In this document: one piece after another, positions 5,776-10,794 of the stretch
How positions within the stretch are numbered: the stretch's first letter is position 1
How the letters are laid out: each line of letters opens with the position of its first letter
Source of the DNA: JAAZBA01 sp964461815
GTDB taxonomy: Bacteria; Bacillota; Clostridia; Oscillospirales; QAMX01
Direction: 5' to 3'
NCBI GenBank assembly: GCA_964461815.1
Contig: CAYWVF010000036.1
Span: forward strand, 1-10,794
DNA: 10,794 nt
Program-made: the position numbers and the translations under genes
The notes under the pieces: model-generated
Told to the model about the DNA's origin: nothing
Seen by the model: only the letters and a program-made list of their open reading frames with translations
The model's database searches: none

Positions 5776-6330
5776 ATGGCACAATATACAAAGAAAGCGA
5801 TCCTTCAGACATTTCAGGAAATGCTTGAAAAAATGCCTTTCGATAAGATAACTGTTTCTGCCATTGTCGCAAAATGTGAAATAAGCTCCAATACATTTTA
5901 CTATCATTTCCGTGATATATATGATCTGCTGGATGTATGGCTTCTGGTCAAAAAGGAAAACTATACTAACAAGGTTTCAAAGGAGAGCAGCTGGCAGGAT
6001 GTAACTAAGATAATGCTGCATGACATGAAAGAGCATTCGAATATTGTGTATCATCTATTTAATTCTTTGTCACGTGAGCGGTTGGAGAGAAGTGTTTTCG
6101 AGTCTACAGACGATACGTTTTACAGATTGGTTTGTCGTGAGACGACAGATGTTGATATTCCTGAGCAGGAGCTCAGAGCAGTTGCAGAATATAACAGCTA
6201 TTCTTTCCTGGGCTTCTTCTTGAAATTCATCTGGAAACAGATGGATACGGATATCGATTTAAAAATCGACAAGATAGCTTTTATATTTGAAAATAATATC
6301 CAGTGGCTTAAGGGAAAATATGCAAAATAA
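5776..6330 (+). CDS. TetR-family transcriptional regulator 1
   Basis: This is a 184-residue TetR/AcrR-type regulator. The N-terminal DNA-binding domain spans about residues 6-50, with the helix-turn-helix ITVSAIVAKCEISSNTFYYHFRDIYDLL (25-52) containing the hallmark TFYYHF. The rest is a helical ligand or dimerisation domain ending IQWLKG. These proteins are usually repressors released by a small hydrophobic ligand. The ATG at 5776 has GAGGAGG seven bases upstream. It is transcribed divergently from the hyd operon and monocistronically, with a terminator behind it. It may control itself through the palindrome in its 5' UTR. Whether it also acts on the hyd promoter cannot be told from sequence. 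It is paralogous to the regulator ending at 10782 (same length, shared FYYH helix and R-x-x-x-E-R pattern near residues 98-107). The ligand is unknown. Confidence 0.9.
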   Translation: MAQYTKKAILQTFQEMLEKMPFDKITVSAIVAKCEISSNTFYYHFRDIYDLLDVWLLVKKENYTNKVSKESSWQDVTKIMLHDMKEHSNIVYHLFNSLSRERLERSVFESTDDTFYRLVCRETTDVDIPEQELRAVAEYNSYSFLGFFLKFIWKQMDTDIDLKIDKIAFIFENNIQWLKGKYAK

Positions 6331-6342
6331 TATATTTTAGGA

Positions 6343-6369
6343 CAATTTTAGAGTTTTCCTCAAAAATTG
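6343..6369. other. hairpin between tetR-1 and metK
   Basis: CAATTTT (6343-6349) and AAAATTG (6363-6369) pair around a second short stem GAG/CTC (6351-6353 and 6359-6361), separated by an A-A mismatch, with a 5-nt loop. No T run follows, so it is not a terminator by itself. It lies 10 nt before the true terminator and may be part of the same 3' end. Confidence 0.45.
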
Positions 6370-6378
6370 GTTGATTTA

Positions 6379-6415
6379 AAAGATTTCTCCGAATTTAGGA
6401 GAATCTTTTTTTTTT
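6379..6415 (+). terminator. intrinsic terminator of tetR-1
   Basis: AAGATTTCTCC (6380-6390) pairs with GGAGAATCTT (6398-6407) with one bulged T and a 7-nt loop, and is followed by an unbroken T run to 6415. It ends the tetR-1 transcript and separates it from metK. Confidence 0.88.
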
Positions 6416-6510
6416 CACAATTTTCTTTTTACTTTATTTTTGTTAAAATTTTATCGATGAAGCAGAGCACTAACACACATCTGTTTTATGAAAGAAAGGG
6501 ATGTAGGATA

Positions 6511-7662
6511 ATGGTGAAAAAATACTTTACTTCCGAATCTGTGACCTGCGGTCATCCTGACAAGGTGTGTGATCAGATCGCAGACGGTATTCTTGACAGT
6601 CTTCTGGAGCAGGATCCGAATTCAAGAGTCGCATGTGAGGTATCGTGTACATCGAATAAAGTGCATATTTTCGGTGAAATAACAACAGCTGCCGAAATAG
6701 ATTACACAGCAGAGGCACGGAGAGTGATAAGGGAGATCGGATACACAACACCCGAAAGCGGCTTTGATGCGGAAACGTGTGAAATAAGGGTAGATATACA
6801 CGAGCAGTCTCCCGATATAGTGAGAGGGATAGATCGCAGAGCGGAGTCTGAGATAATGAATAACGGAGCGGGAGACCAGGGAATATTGTTCGGCTATGCA
6901 TGCAAGGAAACAGCCGGCTTTATGCCGTTTCCGATAGAGCTTGCACATTCTCTGGCAAAGAGACTTGAGCAGGTTAGAAGAATGAATGAGCTGAATTATC
7001 TGCTTCCGGACGGTAAAACTCAGGTGACGGTAGAATATGACGAGAACGATCAGCCGAAAAGAATAGCGGCAGTGATCGTTTCATGTCAGCATAGGGAAGG
7101 CGTAGAGACAAGACAGGTGAGAAACGATGTTTATGATCATATAATATTGCCTACACTTCCAAAGAGACTGATAGATAAGGACACGCAGTTTTTTGTCAAT
7201 CCGACCGGACGATTTGTATTGGGTGGACCTGCGGCAGACTCCGGGCTTACGGGACAGAAAATGATATTGGATACATACGGAGGGTATGCACATCACGGTG
7301 GAGGTTCTTTGTCGGGTAAGGACGCTTCTAAGGTAGACCGCAGTGGTGCATATATGGCAAGATATATAGCAAAAAATATTGTTGCATCCGAGCTTGCCGA
7401 CAAATGTGAGGTGCAGCTGGGATATGCGATCGGATTATCAGAGCCTGTGGCATTTAGTATAGACACGTTCGGGACAGAACACATAAAAAAAGATAAGCTT
7501 TATAAGACTGTTTTACAGACTGTAGATATGCGACCTATGGCTATAATAAAAAAATTCGGATTGACAGAGCCGATATTTTCGAGAGTATCATGCTACGGAC
7601 ATTTCGGAAGCAATGCAGCGGATATGCCGTGGGAGCAAACCGATCTACACCTAGCAGAATAA
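6511..7662 (+). CDS. metK: S-adenosylmethionine synthetase (methionine adenosyltransferase), divergent
   Basis: MetK makes S-adenosylmethionine from methionine and ATP in the cytoplasm. The 383-residue protein has the full three-subdomain layout: ESVTCGHPDK (9-18), QSPDI (99-103), signature GAGDQGILFGY (119-129), NPTGRF (230-235), a GGGxxSGKD phosphate-binding motif (263-271), KVDRS (274-278) and YGHFG (362-366). The start at 6511 gives the canonical MVKKYFTSES and has AAAGAAAGGG about 10 nt upstream; an in-frame ATG at 6457 would add 18 unrelated residues and is rejected. Odd points are that the active-site arginine of GLTGRK (Arg244 in E. coli) is Gln249, GGGAFSGKD is GGGSLSGKD, and the Glu of SVTEGHPDK or SVSEGHPDK is Cys13. 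It may be a lineage-specific or second MetK. No SAM riboswitch core is visible in the 95 nt after the preceding terminator. Only a weak promoter is seen (TAAAAT at 6444-6449). Confidence 0.95.
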   Translation: MVKKYFTSESVTCGHPDKVCDQIADGILDSLLEQDPNSRVACEVSCTSNKVHIFGEITTAAEIDYTAEARRVIREIGYTTPESGFDAETCEIRVDIHEQSPDIVRGIDRRAESEIMNNGAGDQGILFGYACKETAGFMPFPIELAHSLAKRLEQVRRMNELNYLLPDGKTQVTVEYDENDQPKRIAAVIVSCQHREGVETRQVRNDVYDHIILPTLPKRLIDKDTQFFVNPTGRFVLGGPAADSGLTGQKMILDTYGGYAHHGGGSLSGKDASKVDRSGAYMARYIAKNIVASELADKCEVQLGYAIGLSEPVAFSIDTFGTEHIKKDKLYKTVLQTVDMRPMAIIKKFGLTEPIFSRVSCYGHFGSNAADMPWEQTDLHLAE

Positions 7663-7722
7663 AAAATAAAGACGGTCAATAGATCGTATCCAAAAGGTTT
7701 TTCGAAAAAGGAGAAAGCAATT

Positions 7723-8625
7723 ATGCAGTCAAAGTTTATTTTATCCTGTGAATCAACAGTGGATGTGCCTTACTCATATGTAAATGGCAGAGATATTCCT
7801 GTTCTATTCTATTCTTACTCGGTGGACGGCCGGGAATATCAGGATGATATGGGCAGAGACCCCGATGCACTGCCGATGTTTTATAGATTTTTGGCGGATG
7901 GAAAGATACCGTCTACATCGCAGCTCAATGTCTATAAGTATGAGCAGTTCTTTGAAGAGCTGCTTCAGAAGGGTGATCTACTTCACATTGCATTCGGTTC
8001 GGGCATGACACCATCTGTTACAAATGCGATAACAGCAGCCGATATGCTTCATGAAAAATATCCCGAGCGCAAGATCATGGTTATAGATTCATTTTGCAGT
8101 TCCTCCGGCTACGGTATGCTTGTGGATGAAGCAGCGGATATGCGTGACAGCGGATGCTCGATGGAGGAAATATCGCAGTGGGTCATTGAAAATCGCAAAA
8201 GAGTACACCATCAATTTTTCTCGACTGATTTGAAGTATTTCAGACGCAGCGGACGTGTTTCCGGAAGTGCAGCTACACTGGGCTCTATTTTGAATATTTG
8301 TCCGATCATGAGGCTGGATGATACGGGACATATAATAGCCTATGATAAGGTGAGAGGAAAGAAGAATGCGATCCGAAAAACGATACAAACGATGGAAGTA
8401 CATGCGGATAACGGTACCAAATATTCAGGAAAATGCTGGATATGTCATTCGGATTGTCCCGAGGAAGCCGAGCAAACACGAGCTGCAATAAAAGAGCACT
8501 TCCCAAATATCAAAGGTGATATCAAGATATGTGATATCGGAACGATAATCGCATCTCATTGCGGACCGGGTACGATAGCAGTATTCTTTTTCGGCGATGA
8601 GCGTGCTCCTTACAGTGCAACGTAA
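7723..8625 (+). CDS. DegV family fatty-acid-binding protein
   Basis: This is a 300-residue DegV/EDD-fold protein. DegV proteins bind a fatty acid in a deep pocket; the FakB members present it to the kinase FakA, which makes acyl phosphate for phospholipid synthesis. Family motifs are present in order: STSQ (64-67), GSGMTPS (92-98), the highly conserved DLKYFRRSGRVSG (169-181) and IGTIIASHCGPG (272-283). Their Thr/Ser and His279 correspond to positions that hold the fatty-acid carboxylate in FakB proteins. Length is typical (about 280-300). The ATG at 7723 follows AAGGAGAA. It starts 60 nt after metK with no terminator seen between, so read-through is likely. No FakA-like kinase is in the window; a lipid kinase of a different family lies two genes on. 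The acyl specificity cannot be read from sequence. Confidence 0.93.
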   Translation: MQSKFILSCESTVDVPYSYVNGRDIPVLFYSYSVDGREYQDDMGRDPDALPMFYRFLADGKIPSTSQLNVYKYEQFFEELLQKGDLLHIAFGSGMTPSVTNAITAADMLHEKYPERKIMVIDSFCSSSGYGMLVDEAADMRDSGCSMEEISQWVIENRKRVHHQFFSTDLKYFRRSGRVSGSAATLGSILNICPIMRLDDTGHIIAYDKVRGKKNAIRKTIQTMEVHADNGTKYSGKCWICHSDCPEEAEQTRAAIKEHFPNIKGDIKICDIGTIIASHCGPGTIAVFFFGDERAPYSAT

Positions 8626-8663
8626 AAATCTATGTTTTGAAACATAAAAAGGGAGTAATGATA

Positions 8664-9239
8664 ATGAAAAATCTAAGAAAATGGAAATGGTGTTATATTG
8701 TTCTGACGATCGCCGTAATGGCATTGGGTATTTGCCTGATCGTATGGCCTGATATCTCGGCAGAGGCATTGTGCTCTGTATGCGGTATCGCATTGTTAAT
8801 CGTAGGTGCGGCACGTATCATATGCTATTTTCAGCGAGGTATCAGCGTATTGTGGCATCGATATGAGCTGCCGATGGGACTGATAGATGTGCTGCTTGGA
8901 ATATACTTCTTATCGCGTCCGGCAAATGTAATGCTGATCCTGCCTGTAATAGTAGGTGTAGTGATCATAATAGACAGTGTGTTCAAGCTGCAAACATCAC
9001 TTGAGCTGCGTCAGGCAGGTGCAAGAAGATGGGGAATTACTCTTATATTTGCTGTTTTAAGTATTTTCATGGCAGTATTTCTGATCCGCAATCCTTTTGA
9101 GGGAACGATGACATTGATGGTATATTTGGGTATATCATTGGTGATAGATGCAGTACAAAGTCTGTACTTCATTCATAATGTGGCGAAGAATATTCGTAAG
9201 CTGGCTCCGATAGAAGCGGAGTTCAGAGAAGTGGAATGA
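8664..9239 (+). CDS. DUF308/HdeD-like six-helix membrane protein
   Basis: This 191-residue integral membrane protein is made of three repeats, each a pair of hydrophobic helices joined by a short loop with proline: WPDISA (28-33), RPANV (85-89) and RNPFEG (142-147). Predicted membrane segments are about 9-28, 32-55, 69-85, 88-108, 123-142 and 147-170, with a charged cytosolic tail. This is the architecture of the DUF308/HdeD family, which in E. coli includes an acid-resistance protein; the molecular function is unknown. Of the possible starts, ATG 8664 lies eight bases after GGGAG and is preferred; ATG 8658 is too close to it and TTG 8637 lacks a site. It is 38 nt behind degV and 40 nt before the lipid kinase gene, so a membrane role in the same lipid-related operon is an inference. 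Confidence 0.85.
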   Translation: MKNLRKWKWCYIVLTIAVMALGICLIVWPDISAEALCSVCGIALLIVGAARIICYFQRGISVLWHRYELPMGLIDVLLGIYFLSRPANVMLILPVIVGVVIIIDSVFKLQTSLELRQAGARRWGITLIFAVLSIFMAVFLIRNPFEGTMTLMVYLGISLVIDAVQSLYFIHNVAKNIRKLAPIEAEFREVE

Positions 9240-9279
9240 TTTAACAACATGACATATAAAATAATAGAGGGAGTATAAT

Positions 9280-10173
9280 ATGCATCGCTATGTAGTTTTA
9301 TATAATCCATATGCGGCAAACGGACGAGGAAGAGAAAATGCCGATAAGCTGAGAACTGTTTTAGCTGGAGCTGAGTTGGAGTTTACGGACATAACGACAA
9401 TAGATGATTACAGCACGTTTTTTGAAAATCTGCCGTCATGGAATACTGTTGTTTTGTCCGGCGGAGACGGAACATTGAATAGATTTATAAATGATACCGT
9501 CGGTTTGAAGGCGGCACGCAGTATTTTATATTTTGCAGGAGGCAGTGGAAATGATTTCCTACGTGATGTAGCATATAAAAAAGAGGATATGCTCGTACCT
9601 ATGGAATGTTATCTGGAGCAGCTGCCGCAGGTAACTGTGAAAGGAAGAACATACCGCTTCTTGAACGGCATAGGCTATGGGATCGATGGCTATTGCTGTG
9701 AGGTCGGGGACAAGCTGCGTCAGGAGAGCACAAAGACCGTTAATTATACTTCGATTGCAATAAAAGGACTGCTGTTTCACTATAAACCTACAAATGCCGT
9801 AGTTACAGTGGATGGGAAAAAGCATACATACCAAAAGGTGTGGCTTACTCCGACGATGAACGGACGTTATTACGGTGGAGGTATGATGCCGACTCCGGCA
9901 CAGGATAGGCTCAGCGGTGAACATACGGTTTCTGTTATGGTATTTCATGGCTGTGGAAAGCTAAAGGCATTGACGGTATTCCCGTCTATTTTCAAGGGTG
10001 AGCATGTCAAGCACACGAATGTTGTGGAGATTTTAACGGGACATAATATTACGGTGGAATTTGATCGTCCCACTCCACTGCAGATAGACGGAGAAACTGT
10101 TTCCGAGGTAACAGAATATCATGTAACTGCGTCAAATGCTGTGCGGTCACAGCGTGAAAAAACGTTAGTATGA
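9280..10173 (+). CDS. diacylglycerol kinase-type lipid kinase (YegS/BmrU-like)
   Basis: This 297-residue protein contains the diacylglycerol kinase catalytic domain. Visible motifs are NPYAANGRG (9-17), the nucleotide-binding GGDGT (61-65), AGGSGNDF (86-93), GGGMMPTPAQDRLSGE, corresponding to the family's GGGM...P.A...DG..., and QIDGE near the C-terminus with the conserved acidic residue. Such enzymes phosphorylate diacylglycerol or related lipids with ATP at the membrane surface, recycling diacylglycerol into phospholipid synthesis; some relatives use other lipids, so the substrate is not certain. There is no membrane segment. The ATG at 9280 follows AGAGGGAG. It sits between the DUF308 gene and tetR-2 in a tightly packed unit and, with DegV, suggests membrane-lipid homeostasis. 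Confidence 0.92.
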   Translation: MHRYVVLYNPYAANGRGRENADKLRTVLAGAELEFTDITTIDDYSTFFENLPSWNTVVLSGGDGTLNRFINDTVGLKAARSILYFAGGSGNDFLRDVAYKKEDMLVPMECYLEQLPQVTVKGRTYRFLNGIGYGIDGYCCEVGDKLRQESTKTVNYTSIAIKGLLFHYKPTNAVVTVDGKKHTYQKVWLTPTMNGRYYGGGMMPTPAQDRLSGEHTVSVMVFHGCGKLKALTVFPSIFKGEHVKHTNVVEILTGHNITVEFDRPTPLQIDGETVSEVTEYHVTASNAVRSQREKTLV

Positions 10174-10221
10174 GCATTGTGAGCGCAGTGAAATTATTTG
10201 AGAGAAAATGGTGTAGACGAT

Positions 10222-10782
10222 ATGGCGAATTTTACACGGAAAGCGATCAAGGCTGCATTTATCGAGCTGTTGGAGGAGCATCCGCTAAACGAAATAACCG
10301 TTAAGGATATAGTAGAGAAATGCGGCATAAACCGAAATTCATTCTACTATCACTATCAGGACCTTCCTGCGCTGATCGAAGAGATCATAAAGGAGGAGGC
10401 AGAGGGGATAATTCACAGCTATCCATCGGTAACGGAGATCGTCGAATGCTTTGATGCTGTTACGGAATTTGCATCTCACAGAAAAAAACCGATCATGCAT
10501 ATTTATCGTTCTGTAAACAGAAATGTCTTTGAACGAAATCTAATGATGGTATGTGAGTATTTTATAAACAGCTACATCGAAACTGCGCTAAGTGAAGAGC
10601 AGATCACAGCAGATGATAAGAAAACTATTGTAAATTATTATAAATGTGTCTGCTTTGGATTGACGATAGATTGGTTGAATGGTGGAATGACCGAAGAGTA
10701 CACAAAATCCATACGCAGAATATTTCTTTTAAAAAAGGATTTTGCAATGGAGATTGCCAGGCTGTTACAGAATCAGGTATAA
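10222..10782 (+). CDS. TetR-family transcriptional regulator 2
   Basis: This 186-residue TetR-type regulator has the helix-turn-helix ITVKDIVEKCGINRNSFYYHYQDLPALI (25-52) and a helical C-terminal domain ending in the pattern CFGLTIDWLNGGM. It aligns from its first residues with TetR 1 (MAxxTxKAI, then FYYH at 41-44), so the two are paralogues. The ATG at 10222 is chosen because of that alignment. An in-frame TTG at 10198 would add eight residues. Neither start has a strong ribosome binding site, which hints at weak or coupled translation from the lipid kinase gene 48 nt upstream. As the last gene of the degV-DUF308-lipid kinase series, it may repress that series. The ligand is unknown; a fatty acid or acyl-CoA is only a guess. 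The window ends 12 bases after its stop. Confidence 0.9.
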   Translation: MANFTRKAIKAAFIELLEEHPLNEITVKDIVEKCGINRNSFYYHYQDLPALIEEIIKEEAEGIIHSYPSVTEIVECFDAVTEFASHRKKPIMHIYRSVNRNVFERNLMMVCEYFINSYIETALSEEQITADDKKTIVNYYKCVCFGLTIDWLNGGMTEEYTKSIRRIFLLKKDFAMEIARLLQNQV

Positions 10783-10794
10783 ATATAATAAAAT

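Noticed and set aside
6367..6510. N-terminal extension of metK by up to 48 codons
   Set aside because: The extension runs through the tetR-1 terminator and an AT-rich tract, and canonical MetK starts at MVKKYFTSES with a good ribosome binding site before 6511.
7698..7709. Palindrome TTTTTCGAAAAA before degV
   Set aside because: It has no room for a loop, and self-complementary T/A runs are common in such AT-rich spacers.
8637..8663. TTG start for the DUF308 gene
   Set aside because: ATG 8664 has GGGAG at eight bases, while the TTG has no ribosome binding site and the extra residues are not hydrophobic or conserved-looking.

Overview
The window reads as a low-GC Gram-positive anaerobe of the Clostridia, plausibly a Ruminococcus-like gut or rumen member. 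The reasons are AT-rich intergenic DNA, strong AGGAGG-type ribosome binding sites, sigma-A-type promoters, a complete set of [FeFe]-hydrogenase maturation genes, and a DegV protein. The genus is inferred from gene style and not proven. No phage, IS element, CRISPR array, tRNA or rRNA was seen.

The left half (1-5393) is read entirely on the minus strand. A four-gene operon runs from 5393 down to 1403: a TM1266-type ACT-fold putative regulator, hydE, hydG and hydF. Together HydE, HydG and HydF build and deliver the 2Fe subcluster of the [FeFe]-hydrogenase active site. The hydrogenase structural gene is not here. The operon ends in a strong intrinsic terminator (1362-1398). It is followed by a separate two-gene unit with its own promoter: an SPFH/Band 7 membrane protein and a tiny ribbon-helix-helix protein. 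That unit ends in a long hairpin at the left edge.

The 382-bp divergent intergenic region (5394-5775) is the most information-rich non-coding part. On the minus strand a good promoter is followed by a leader of about 140 nt that carries a complete intrinsic terminator before the first gene. The whole terminator loop is complementary to a loop in an upstream leader hairpin. This looks like an attenuator or riboswitch controlling the hydrogenase maturation operon, and I cannot match it to a riboswitch class I know. On the plus strand a near-consensus promoter drives a TetR-family gene whose 5' UTR and upstream flank contain palindromes.

The right half (5776-10782) is read on the plus strand: TetR regulator 1 and its terminator, then metK (S-adenosylmethionine synthetase), a DegV fatty-acid-binding protein, a DUF308/HdeD-like membrane protein, a diacylglycerol-kinase-type lipid kinase, and a second TetR-type regulator paralogous to the first. 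The last four genes are tightly spaced and share a lipid theme. The MetK is divergent: the active-site arginine of the usual GLTGRK motif is glutamine, and the GGGAFSGKD motif reads GGGSLSGKD. No SAM-riboswitch core was seen upstream of it.
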